Shown in pieces: positions 6,861-15,331 of a stretch of 37,018 nt of DNA. The position numbers were made by a program, and so were the translations under genes. The notes beneath the pieces are model-generated. The model had not been told where the DNA came from, did no database searches, and was given only the letters and a program-made list of their open reading frames with translations. Each line of letters begins with the position of its first letter. Position 1 is the first letter of the stretch. This DNA comes from Candidatus Homeothermus arabinoxylanisolvens (GTDB lineage Bacteria > Bacteroidota > Bacteroidia > Bacteroidales > Muribaculaceae), in the NCBI GenBank assembly GCA_001689405.1, contig LUJO01000010.1:1-37018 (forward strand). Direction: 5' to 3'.

Positions 6861-8135
6861 TCAACTTGAATAGGAGGCATCTGACGGAGAGACGTAAAGG
6901 CCCATTGCCCAGCGTGCCACACTCCCGGTGAAATTTTCGTTGGTCGGGAATGGTTCGCTGCATAGATTGCCTTTTTCATCCATCCACGCAAATGCATACC
7001 GCCGGCCATCCTGTATCTTGACAATGGCTTTGCCGTCAATGAGCGGCGTCACGGCTTCATAGTCGGTTGTCAGTTTTTCTTTTCCTTTACGGTCGATGAA
7101 TGTACCGTCGCCTACATAGCATAGGCTGCCTGTGCCGAAACCGACGATATTATTGAAGCGGTCAAAATAACTTTCATATTTATAATCGGTCTCAATCATT
7201 ACTTTGCCGTCGGGATTAATCCATGTGGCACAACCGTTGTCACTTGCGAGATACCATTGTCCGTCGATAATGAGGCTATCGTATGTCGGTTCTACAACAA
7301 CATTTCCCTTGCGGTCCACAAGTCCGTATTTGCCGTCTTGTCTGAAAACGGCGCGGTCATTCCAGTCGATGCCTACCGTTCCGCTATTTGATATCGCGTC
7401 ATTGGGAATCTCGGACAGCAGATATTTTCCGGTAGCAAATTCCAGAAGACCTGCATATTCATTGTTGACATAGGCTTCCACCATATCGCGCCGCGAACCG
7501 CAGACTTTGCCTAACCGCAGTTCAGAGCCTTTTGTCGCTTCTATTACAGCCTTGCCTTTATTGTCTACGATGAAGTAATTACCATCGTTTTCGACCATAA
7601 AGTATCCCGACTCCATAGGGGTGACGGGCTTGCCGTATACTTCAAACAAGATATCGCCCTTTGTGTTTATAGCGAGACATTTCGGGAATAAAAGTCCTTT
7701 TTCATTGTCAATACTGTCGGCTACGACAAAGGCTACCCCATCGGTAAAACGGTCAAATACGGAGTAGGCTTGTCCTATATGTCCGGCAGGAGAGCCTCCG
7801 TATTCAGTCAAGTCAATGACAGTTTCTCCATCGGCATTTATGAAGCGGTTGCCCTCTTCTTCACTAGAGTGATGGGTGACATATAGCAGACCGTTGGAAA
7901 ATACTTCATATCTTGTAGGACCGTTGATGCCAAGTATCGGCTCTCCGGTTATATCTGCAAAGTAATATCGGGGCTTACTGTAATCGGCTCCTTGCCAGCC
8001 TCCTGATGTGCAAGGTGCAAGTGTAGCGTCGATGTTGCGGTTCATCATAGACGTTATATTGTCTGTCGGATTACCTCCGCACGCGACCAACGCCGCGGTG
8101 CATACTATTGTTGAGATGTATTTCAGTGTATTCAT
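6861..8135 (-). CDS. WG-repeat lipoprotein (shorter of a pair)
   Basis: This 424-residue predicted lipoprotein has a signal peptide with lipobox LVAC (acylated Cys 19). The body consists of degenerate WG repeats of about 40-50 residues, each with a pattern like KYGLVDRKGNVVVEPTYD or GKAVIEATKG. Such repeats form beta-rich structures in surface or periplasmic proteins, but their function is generally unknown. It follows the longer WG-repeat lipoprotein by 15 bases and is presumably cotranscribed from the promoter near 9941. A 14-bp bidirectional terminator lies just downstream. The pair probably arose by duplication, though the repeats are too diverged to align exactly by eye. Substrate or partner is unknown. 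Confidence 0.8.
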   Translation of the reverse strand: MNTLKYISTIVCTAALVACGGNPTDNITSMMNRNIDATLAPCTSGGWQGADYSKPRYYFADITGEPILGINGPTRYEVFSNGLLYVTHHSSEEEGNRFINADGETVIDLTEYGGSPAGHIGQAYSVFDRFTDGVAFVVADSIDNEKGLLFPKCLAINTKGDILFEVYGKPVTPMESGYFMVENDGNYFIVDNKGKAVIEATKGSELRLGKVCGSRRDMVEAYVNNEYAGLLEFATGKYLLSEIPNDAISNSGTVGIDWNDRAVFRQDGKYGLVDRKGNVVVEPTYDSLIIDGQWYLASDNGCATWINPDGKVMIETDYKYESYFDRFNNIVGFGTGSLCYVGDGTFIDRKGKEKLTTDYEAVTPLIDGKAIVKIQDGRRYAFAWMDEKGNLCSEPFPTNENFTGSVARWAMGLYVSPSDASYSS

Positions 8136-8150
8136 ACTTATTGCCGTTTT

Positions 8151-9830
8151 TTACATGTCATCTTCCGTGAAACCGGAATCTTCAAGATTTTCGTTAAAAA
8201 GATTCAGAGTAGTGCCCGACTGTTCAATTACTATGTTCAGCGCATAGGGGTCGCCGGATATTTCTGTCCCGGCTTTTATCTTTCCGTTCTTGACCAATAT
8301 TTCGGATACATCAAGCAGGAACTTGCTGTCGGGAGCGGATATATAGATTGTGTAATATGATGGTTTCAGTTCTTTCTGTACCTCTTTGCGATACCGGTAA
8401 TAGCCGCTCTTGACCGACTTGACGGTCGGTTCGTCGAATATGGCACTGACAGAGACAGCTATGTCTCCCGGGATGGCAGCGGCCCTAAGCTCCACACTTT
8501 CTCCGGGATATGGCGACAGGTTGTTTTCAAATATCTTATATTCTGACATCAGGTTGCCGAGAGTTGCGGTGCCTGCCGTTGTCTGAAGCCGGTCGGCGGT
8601 GATTTCGATAAGTTTGGCCACCACCGACGGATTAAAATTATCAGATATGGCCCTTATATACATATTGGCATCCGGCGAAAGGTCCGCGTCACCCTGATAA
8701 AGACCATCGGTGTTTATCACACCCCATTTTGCCATGTCTGTAGTCGCGATAATGACATTTCCGTAGATATTATACATTTTGAATTGCGGCTCCGCGCAGA
8801 TGTTGCCTTTGGTGTCGGCAATACCCCACAGACCTTCATCGTTTATAAAGAAATAATCGCCGTAGCATGAGTTTATGTATTTATATTTCGCTTTTATGAC
8901 CCTTTCGCCATTTTTGTCTATTACAGCCGCTTTGTCGTTCAGCTTTACAATGGCATATCGATTGCCGTCGAATGGATATACTTGGTCATATTTGGCCGGA
9001 ATGACCGTTTTGCCGTTGCTGTCGCACCATCCGTATTTGCCCTTGTCATCTTGAAATATGAAAATATCTCCGTCAGAGAACAATGATTTATAGTGTGGAT
9101 TAATGAGATACTCGCCGTTTTTGGCCGAAACCAGTCCCCATTTTTCACCGTCATTGCTTACTATCATGTATTTGCCGTCTGCTGAAGGTCGTGCATTATT
9201 GAACTTTCCGTTCATCCACTCTTCTCCGGTGGCTATGTCGACTGATGAAAACCTGTCGTTGTCAAGCCGTGCCATGGCATACTTGTCATCATAATTACCG
9301 ATAGCGCGGAACGTTTTTCCTCCGAGCATTATGTTGCCTTTGGTGTCGATGATACCTTCGCGCTCTTCAATATCGCTATATTTGGCCAATCCGTCGTTGA
9401 TAGTGGATATTGATATGATGTCGGTGGGCAAAGCCAGCAATTCTTTGCCCGAGGTATCTATCAGGCGCAGTGAAGAGTCAGGTTGTACCACCCAAGCCAT
9501 TCCCTCTGAAAAGTCACTTGCCGATTTATATACAGGCTGTATTCTCCAACTGCCTTTTTCATCAATATACCCATAGAGATTGTTTGTTGAATCTCGGGCT
9601 ACGGCAAGGCCGTTTATCAGAAAGCCCACTTTGTCGATGCCTGCGGGGATTTCGGTGATTTTTCCTTTATTGTCGACAAACGCTGTCTTTCCATCGGCAT
9701 GTACCGGCACGGTATTCATGCTTTTCATTTCGTCCCGCCATGAAGGTGAAGAGCCGCATCCTGAACACGATGCCGCGATAGCCACCGCAATGGCTGCGGA
9801 GACAATGCACTGAGTTTTTAATAAATTCAT
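8151..9830 (-). CDS. WG-repeat lipoprotein (longer of a pair)
   Basis: This 559-residue predicted lipoprotein has an N-terminal hydrophobic signal ending in AASC (Cys 22 likely lipidated, Cys 25 alternative). About residues 40-390 hold WG-type repeats with recurring elements such as NLYGYIDEKGSWRIQPVYKSA, KWGLVSAKNGEYLINPHYKSL and KYGWCDSNGKTVIPAKYDQV. The last ~150 residues (from about DLSPDANMYIRA) lack repeats and look like a separate C-terminal domain absent from the downstream paralogue. ATG 9828-9830 is about 83 bases from a good -7 box. The two genes form an operon of probable cell-envelope proteins of unknown role. Confidence 0.8.
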   Translation of the reverse strand: MNLLKTQCIVSAAIAVAIAASCSGCGSSPSWRDEMKSMNTVPVHADGKTAFVDNKGKITEIPAGIDKVGFLINGLAVARDSTNNLYGYIDEKGSWRIQPVYKSASDFSEGMAWVVQPDSSLRLIDTSGKELLALPTDIISISTINDGLAKYSDIEEREGIIDTKGNIMLGGKTFRAIGNYDDKYAMARLDNDRFSSVDIATGEEWMNGKFNNARPSADGKYMIVSNDGEKWGLVSAKNGEYLINPHYKSLFSDGDIFIFQDDKGKYGWCDSNGKTVIPAKYDQVYPFDGNRYAIVKLNDKAAVIDKNGERVIKAKYKYINSCYGDYFFINDEGLWGIADTKGNICAEPQFKMYNIYGNVIIATTDMAKWGVINTDGLYQGDADLSPDANMYIRAISDNFNPSVVAKLIEITADRLQTTAGTATLGNLMSEYKIFENNLSPYPGESVELRAAAIPGDIAVSVSAIFDEPTVKSVKSGYYRYRKEVQKELKPSYYTIYISAPDSKFLLDVSEILVKNGKIKAGTEISGDPYALNIVIEQSGTTLNLFNENLEDSGFTEDDM

Positions 9831-9912
9831 GATGTGATAAATTGAGGTGGTTAAAATGTTTTGATATACATTTCGGGCTGGCTAAGTTACTTGCCTATAA
9901 ATGTATCGATTA

Positions 9913-9941
9913 CAAATATAGTACAAAAATCACCCCCCCAA
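9913..9941 (-). promoter_or_regulatory. Promoter of the WG-repeat operon with a G7 tract in the spacer
   Basis: On the minus strand TTG (9939-9941) and TATATTTG (9913-9920) are separated by 18 bases. Most of the -33-proximal spacer is a run of seven G (9933-9939, including the last base of TTG). Length change in this run would alter promoter spacing. Confidence 0.6.
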
Positions 9942-9991
9942 ATTTATTAACGTTTGATAACGTTTTTTTTTAGAGGATATGGACTCTGTTC

Positions 9992-10549
9992 TTACTCTCC
10001 GGCCGGTGGTGTGTCGGGAATGCGGAAGAGGGAGAAGTTGACCGAGCCGTAGACGCGGTGCTCCGTGAAGTGGGGGAGCGACGAGAAGTCGTAGGCTTTC
10101 GAGTGCTCCACGATGACAATGGTGCCGGGTTTAAGCATGCGTGAGCCGAGTATCTTTTCCGGTACTTTGGCAAAGTCGGGCAGGTCGTAGGGCGGGTCGG
10201 CAAATATGATGTCAAACTGCTTGTCGCACATGTCGATAAACTTGAAGACATCGCCTTTGATTACCGATATGTTTTTTATGTCGAGCTGTTGCGCCACCTG
10301 CTTGATAAACCGGTATTGGGTAGCGGCTTTCTCCACGCAGGTCACCCACTCGCACTCTCGTGAAAGAAACTCGAATGTTATGGCTCCTGTGCCGGCAAAC
10401 AGATCGAGAGCTGTCTTGTCCTCGAAGGCGACTATGTTTTCAAGCACGTTGAATATGTTTTCGCGGGCAAAGTCCGTGGTCGGACGTGCCGATATGTTGG
10501 TGGGCACGTTGAAGCGGCGACGGCCGTATTTTCCTCTGATTATTCGCAT
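9992..10549 (-). CDS. rsmD: 16S rRNA (guanine(966)-N2)-methyltransferase
   Basis: This SAM-dependent methyltransferase of 185 residues methylates G966 (E. coli numbering) in helix 31 of 16S rRNA during small-subunit assembly. It starts MRIIRGKYGRRRFNVP, the usual RsmD opening, followed by RPTTDFARENIFNVL, the SAM-binding motif ALDLFAGTGAITFE (about 67-80) and the catalytic ADPPYDLPD motif (about 121-129). The start overlaps the end of the DUF3822 gene by 10 bases, implying coupled translation. No clear terminator follows, so transcription may run on into the WG-repeat genes. Confidence 0.95.
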   Translation of the reverse strand: MRIIRGKYGRRRFNVPTNISARPTTDFARENIFNVLENIVAFEDKTALDLFAGTGAITFEFLSRECEWVTCVEKAATQYRFIKQVAQQLDIKNISVIKGDVFKFIDMCDKQFDIIFADPPYDLPDFAKVPEKILGSRMLKPGTIVIVEHSKAYDFSSLPHFTEHRVYGSVNFSLFRIPDTPPAGE

Positions 10550-11376
10550 AGTGGCAGTACAATTAGGTCAAACGGAGCCGTCAAGGCTTCCTTGCCGGCT
10601 TTAAACATTGTTGACGGGAATATAGCCGGCATGACATAGCCGATATATTCGCGCAGGATAGGCGTGAGTCCCTCGCGGACTTCGGCATTTCCGGCAAGCA
10701 GCACCTCGTTGTTGCGGTCGGAGCATCCGAGCGTCTCCCGGCATGCCATTATGTAGTACACCGCATCGGTTATGTTGTCAAACTCAAATGTGTTGGCGAG
10801 CAGCAGACGGTCGTTGCCGAATGCGAGTATGTCAAGCGACTTTTGCCGAAGATTCACATATACCCTCCCCGTATGGCCGAGCTTGCTGCTGTTGAAGAAA
10901 TAGCGGCACAACGGCACGAGGTGGTGCATGATAGCGGGATTGTTGAATGTACGTCGCAAAAATGTCGCGGTCTCTTCCGGCATTTTCATCATCATTGCCA
11001 CCGACAGTGAGGGTATGAGGCTTGTTATCAGCTCTTCGTCGGCATCGTCGTCGGGGAGAAGCATGTCGGCTACGGTTTCCTGCATGTCGGTGTCGGCCGT
11101 TACCTCCTCCGGCACAACGGCCACTCTTGTGGTGTCGACGATAATGTGAGTGCTGTTGAAGTCGCCGAGCAGGAGCGGATTGTCGTATATAGTCTCTTCG
11201 AGAGCCTTGATCCATGTGGCCGACGATGTGTCGAGCGGCATGCGCCGGTATATCAGCGAGTCGGGCCGTGAGCCGTTGTACAGCATCACGTCAAGCTGCG
11301 CCGGGTTGAGCCGCATGGCCAGATTCCACATCCGTGGCTCGCTAATAAGGTCTTTTCCGAGAACTGTGTCGCCCAT
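10540..11376 (-). CDS. DUF3822 family protein
   Basis: This 278-residue cytoplasmic protein is characteristic of Bacteroidetes and, from memory, is often found beside rsmD; family members have been reported by structural genomics to have an actin-like (ASKHA) fold. Recognisable features are the opening SEPRMWNLAMRLNPAQLDVMLYN, the segment LLLGDFNSTHIIVDTTRVAVVPEE and the later HTGRVYVNLRQKSLDILAFGNDRLLLANTFEF, which resembles the repeated half of an actin-like fold. It begins 4 bases after the Ig-like lipoprotein gene ends and overlaps rsmD by 10 bases, so the three are one operon. Function is unknown; the rsmD link may reflect a role in RNA modification or only operon convenience. Confidence 0.75.
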   Translation of the reverse strand: MGDTVLGKDLISEPRMWNLAMRLNPAQLDVMLYNGSRPDSLIYRRMPLDTSSATWIKALEETIYDNPLLLGDFNSTHIIVDTTRVAVVPEEVTADTDMQETVADMLLPDDDADEELITSLIPSLSVAMMMKMPEETATFLRRTFNNPAIMHHLVPLCRYFFNSSKLGHTGRVYVNLRQKSLDILAFGNDRLLLANTFEFDNITDAVYYIMACRETLGCSDRNNEVLLAGNAEVREGLTPILREYIGYVMPAIFPSTMFKAGKEALTAPFDLIVLPLCE

Positions 11377-11380
11377 ATGC

Positions 11381-13441
11381 TTAGAACCTGTTGCGTAAAT
11401 TGCCGAAGCCGTTGTTCATGCCGTTGCCGAAGTTTCGTGTACCGTTGGAGTTGCTCGGTCCGAAGAAGTTGCCGTCATCATATCCGTCATCCTCTTCGTC
11501 GTCATATCGTGTACGTCCGTCTTCGTCTATGTATGAGCCGTCTTTATTGCGGCGTTTCTTCTTTTCCTTCGGCTTGTTCTTTACAATCTCCTTCGGTTTC
11601 TGAAGGTCTATGGCTGTCTCGTAAATGTCCCATGACTGCTCCACGTCCCAGTTCTTTTTAAGGACTAATTTCTTCGGGAAATAATAGACCTCCTCGGGCT
11701 GTATGCTGTCATGCAGGTTGCCGGTGTCGTACTCACCGTTGCCGTTGCGGTCTATGTACAGCCTTGCATAGAAAGTACCTGACTGCAGATGCGGGAATGA
11801 GGCTACTCCGTTAATCACCGGCGCCGTGGCCACGGGCTTGTCGCTCTTGTCGAGTATCTCTACAAAAGCGGAATCCCTTACTCCGGTTATGTTGAAGAAC
11901 AACGACGAGTAGTCTTCGAGTTTCCTTACAGTAAATTCGTGCTTAAACGGAGAGTTCCACTGATTGTATATGCCTGTCACCGATGCCGAGTCGACCGAGT
12001 AGCGGTATTTTACTCCCGGCTCCCACTTCATGTTCAGTTTATATCGCATGAGGTTGAATGAGTCGACCCGTTCGAGCGGAGGAGCCGTTATTGTATCCCA
12101 TATCGTATCGCGCATTATCTCCATATGGAGGCCGCTCTGCAATATTGTGTCGACGGGCTGGTCCATTTCAAACAGCAGCGGTGCATATACTTCCTGAGTG
12201 TTGCCGCTCTTGGCGTTTATGTTGAGAAATGTAAGTTTTGCCGCTTCCGCAGCCTCTATAGAGTCGATGTTCTCGCCGGTTTTCTCGGCTTTTTTTCTGC
12301 GCTTTGCCGCTTTTTTAGCCGCTTCTTCTTTCTGGCGGGCCTCCTCCTTCGCTCCTTTGAAGAGCACCCGTAGAGTATCGGTGGTCCAAGAGAGCATGTC
12401 AAGAGTATCGGTGCGCAGATATTTCACCTCCAGCATCATGGTGTCCTGTGCCATGAGTGCGGTGTCGGTAATGAAGTATTCGAGAGTGTCAAGAGTGGCT
12501 ACTGTGTTAAGACGTGTCCATGACTCGATGGGAAGTCCCGAGTCGACACCGTTTATTATGGTGATTTCGGGCAGAGTGTCAGATGCGGCCGAGAAGTTTA
12601 ACAGCAGTCGCTTGCGGTCGGGGCGGGAGTAATCTTTCAGATACTGGGGCTGGTATCCTTCGTTGAACCATGTGAGCAGTATGTCGTTGGGGTAGAATAC
12701 CGTGACTTCGTGGTCGACTATGGTGTCGATGCCTTCGGCCGTATATATGGTGTCGCGGTGCGATGTCCTCTCCGCATAGGGCGATATTGTCATGTCGTAA
12801 AAGGCTATGTCCTCGGAGCGGTCCCAATGATAGTCGCGGTTTATGTCGTTGATGGCAAATATGCGGTAGTCGCCGGGCTTGAGGCCTCTGATAGTGAACT
12901 GCCCGAGCTGGTTGGTCTTGGCTATTCGTTCCATGGGCAGTGTTGTTATGGCGGTGTCCGACGGGTTGCTGTATACGCCTACGAGCATGCCTTGCGCCGG
13001 CTCCAGAGTGCGGGCTTCGAAAACCATGCCCGATATGCGCAAAGAGTCTATCGAGTCGCCTGTGGCGAAGTCTATCGCGAAGCCGTCGAGTATATTGCCT
13101 TCGTTGAGGTCTTTTATGGCGTCGGAGAAGTCGATTGTATACGTGGTGTTGGGCAGCATTGTGTCGCGCAGCTCCACGGTAAGACGTTTGCCGTTAGCCG
13201 TTATTGACGGTATGCTCTTCTGTGCGGGCGACACAACCACTTTCGTCATTACATCCTCGACCTGTACGTTTTCGTTGAAGTCGATGGTTATCTTGTTGTT
13301 TTTTACGCCCTTGGAGCCTATGGCCGGATTGCTCTGCACGTAGTAGGGCGGTTCTATGTCGTAGTCACCTCCTGTAGGGCGGCCCATGGATGCGCATGCC
13401 GCCAGAAACAGCAGCGCCGCCACGACGGGAAGTGATCTCAT
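11381..13441 (-). CDS. Ig-like (Big_5) domain lipoprotein
   Basis: This is a 686-residue predicted lipoprotein. A short signal peptide MRSLPVVAALLFLAAC gives a lipobox with Cys 16. It is followed by a Big_5-type Ig-like domain (about 30-130: PPYYVQSNPAIGSKGVKNNK, TIDFNENVQVEDV, LPNTTYTIDFSDAIKDLNEGN), then a carboxypeptidase-regulatory/CNA-like module (GMVFEARTLEPAQGMLVGVY...GQFTIRGLKPGDYRIFAINDIN). A long middle region carries a Lys/Glu/Ala-rich helical insert (about 380-400). The tail is Lys/Arg-, Asp- and Asn/Gly-rich. The start is ATG 13441, since a -7 box at 13471-13478 would lie inside any longer form. Bacteroidetes proteins of this kind are abundant and unassigned; a surface or gliding-like envelope role is only a guess. 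It heads an operon with DUF3822 and rsmD. Confidence 0.8.
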   Translation of the reverse strand: MRSLPVVAALLFLAACASMGRPTGGDYDIEPPYYVQSNPAIGSKGVKNNKITIDFNENVQVEDVMTKVVVSPAQKSIPSITANGKRLTVELRDTMLPNTTYTIDFSDAIKDLNEGNILDGFAIDFATGDSIDSLRISGMVFEARTLEPAQGMLVGVYSNPSDTAITTLPMERIAKTNQLGQFTIRGLKPGDYRIFAINDINRDYHWDRSEDIAFYDMTISPYAERTSHRDTIYTAEGIDTIVDHEVTVFYPNDILLTWFNEGYQPQYLKDYSRPDRKRLLLNFSAASDTLPEITIINGVDSGLPIESWTRLNTVATLDTLEYFITDTALMAQDTMMLEVKYLRTDTLDMLSWTTDTLRVLFKGAKEEARQKEEAAKKAAKRRKKAEKTGENIDSIEAAEAAKLTFLNINAKSGNTQEVYAPLLFEMDQPVDTILQSGLHMEIMRDTIWDTITAPPLERVDSFNLMRYKLNMKWEPGVKYRYSVDSASVTGIYNQWNSPFKHEFTVRKLEDYSSLFFNITGVRDSAFVEILDKSDKPVATAPVINGVASFPHLQSGTFYARLYIDRNGNGEYDTGNLHDSIQPEEVYYFPKKLVLKKNWDVEQSWDIYETAIDLQKPKEIVKNKPKEKKKRRNKDGSYIDEDGRTRYDDEEDDGYDDGNFFGPSNSNGTRNFGNGMNNGFGNLRNRF

Positions 13442-13470
13442 ATGTCTTGCTTCATTTCCTTTCATAGTGA

Positions 13471-13478
13471 CAAAGATA
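13471..13478 (-). promoter_or_regulatory. -7 box of the Ig-like/DUF3822/rsmD operon
   Basis: TATCTTTG on the minus strand matches TAnnTTTG and would start transcription near 13464, about 23 bases before the ATG at 13441. This rules out the longer in-frame starts. No clear TTG lies at the best -33 spacing. Confidence 0.65.
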
Positions 13479-13584
13479 CGGTTTTTCCCATAATTGATAA
13501 AGTTTTTAAACACCCACTTAGGATATATGCAAATTTTTTGTAATTTTACGATTCATCAGATTAATGCAAATATAGATCTTAAAA

Positions 13585-15318
13585 ATGAGGAAAATATTAA
13601 CCTTGACATTATTTATACTTACGGTGGTCATATGCAATGCGCAAAGGGAACGTAATTATATCTATCTTATGGATTGTACGAAATCGATGGAAGGATATAA
13701 CGGAGCCTCCGACATATGGGCGCCGACCAAGTCATTTCTTAAAAAGTCCATCGAGTCTGACCCGGCCGGCTCTACGGTGACGGTCGTGCCCTTTCAGGGC
13801 GCTCCACACGAGGCTATATCGTTTATGCGCGGCGACTTTGACTGGAAAGACATCGAAAAGCCGCTTGACAAGTATATTGAAAATGTCACCAATACCAATA
13901 TATACGATGCGTGGCTCGCGGGAGAAGGCATGATCGACAAAGACCGTGACAACTACCTTATATTGCTTACCGACGGCGAGGACACTGACCCGCAACGACG
14001 CGCCAAGTTCAAGGACCTTATAGGCCGGTTCTGCGGAAAGTATAAAAATGTGCATGCGTTTTATGTGCAGCTTACCCCCAAGGCCGTCATCGACAGCGAG
14101 TTGAGGCGCCTTATCGATATGTGCACACAGCTCCATGTGGTAAGTGTCAACGGTGAGATAATGCCATTTGGGGCGTTTGCCACCAACACTTTAAGTGTCA
14201 ACACTCTGTCGCTCCCTGTAAGGATTGCGGTGCCGTTCTCCGACTTCGGCACATTCAAGGCTTCCGTGGTATGCGATGACCCTCATATAAAAGTCACGCT
14301 TGTCGACGGCAAGATATCGGGCGGCAAGGCGCTGTTTGACATCAAGTCGTGCTATGGCGACGATAAAGCGGCCATATACAATGCCATAGGAGAGCCCGAA
14401 TACACTATGTCGTTTACGGTGAAAAGCCCCGATTGCTTTATAGTGAACGACCGCATGACGGTCGACGTGACCAATAAAGAGGAGCGCATGCTGACTCTCG
14501 GAGGCATCGACGACGAGGAGATCTATATAGGCAAGAGCGAGTATTACCCGGCCTTTATGTTCTGTGACGAGTACGGGCCCGATACGTTAAGCCTTTGTAT
14601 GTCGCCGGAGGCCAATGGCGAAGCCGTGCGCGACGGTGCCGCGGCAGTCATGCAGGTGACCTCGCGCGAGGGTATAGACAGCTATAAGGTTCTTGTGGAC
14701 GGCAAAGAGGCTCCCGACGGTAAATTTACATTATCCGCCGAAGCCCCGGTGTCGGATATTTCCGTAGTATTTCTTCCGTCAACACCCGGCGGTACTTACC
14801 ACTTCGACCTGAAGATGCCGGAGTATCGCAACATAGACCGCATCAATAACATCGCGGCCGAGGACTTTGCGCCGTCTCTGCGCGCACGTTACGCACCGTC
14901 TATGAATCCGCTGTTGAAGGCTCTTATCTGGACGGGTGTGGTGCTTGTCATACTGCTGGTACTCTGGTTTGCCGTATTCAGGAGCATTTTCTTCCCGACT
15001 GTAAGCCGCATATCCTATCTTACGGTCGACAAGCCCTATTACGGCCACTACCGTATACGTGGCGCCCGCAAAGTCATACTTTCATCCGTTCCCGTAAGGC
15101 AGTCGGCCATAAACCGTCTGTTTACCGGAAAGGTCATAAACAAGGTAAACGAGACGTGGAAGACTCCCGCCGTATTTCTGCCTAACAAGAAAGGCCTTAA
15201 ACTCGCGAGCGAGCGTGGCGCTTACGTCGTGAATCCGTATACTTCACGCATGGAGCGCTACAACAGCTACGCGATAAAATCAAAAGAGGGCGTTGAATAC
15301 GAAATATCATTAAATTAA
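13585..15318 (+). CDS. Membrane-anchored periplasmic vWA-domain protein (module gene 1)
   Basis: This 577-residue protein begins with a cleavable signal peptide (about 1-19, cleavage near CNA|Q). A von Willebrand factor A domain (about 24-190) has an intact metal site: D30-x-T32-x-S34 (DCTKS), Thr 104 in TNTNIYDAW and Asp 130 in LLTDGED. Beta-rich segments follow (about 200-440), then one transmembrane helix (about 446-466, IWTGVVLVILLVLWFAVF) and a 106-residue basic C-terminal tail (RISYLTVDKPYYGHYRIRG... to the end) that should lie in the cytoplasm. vWA domains bind ligands through the metal site. The topology suggests a periplasmic sensor or scaffold linked to a cytoplasmic partner, plausibly the tubulin-like product encoded 13 bases downstream. 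Only a weak -7-like TAATTTTA (13541-13548) lies upstream. Ligand and role are unknown. Confidence 0.88.
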   Translation: MRKILTLTLFILTVVICNAQRERNYIYLMDCTKSMEGYNGASDIWAPTKSFLKKSIESDPAGSTVTVVPFQGAPHEAISFMRGDFDWKDIEKPLDKYIENVTNTNIYDAWLAGEGMIDKDRDNYLILLTDGEDTDPQRRAKFKDLIGRFCGKYKNVHAFYVQLTPKAVIDSELRRLIDMCTQLHVVSVNGEIMPFGAFATNTLSVNTLSLPVRIAVPFSDFGTFKASVVCDDPHIKVTLVDGKISGGKALFDIKSCYGDDKAAIYNAIGEPEYTMSFTVKSPDCFIVNDRMTVDVTNKEERMLTLGGIDDEEIYIGKSEYYPAFMFCDEYGPDTLSLCMSPEANGEAVRDGAAAVMQVTSREGIDSYKVLVDGKEAPDGKFTLSAEAPVSDISVVFLPSTPGGTYHFDLKMPEYRNIDRINNIAAEDFAPSLRARYAPSMNPLLKALIWTGVVLVILLVLWFAVFRSIFFPTVSRISYLTVDKPYYGHYRIRGARKVILSSVPVRQSAINRLFTGKVINKVNETWKTPAVFLPNKKGLKLASERGAYVVNPYTSRMERYNSYAIKSKEGVEYEISLN

Positions 15319-15331
15319 TACATATAATATC

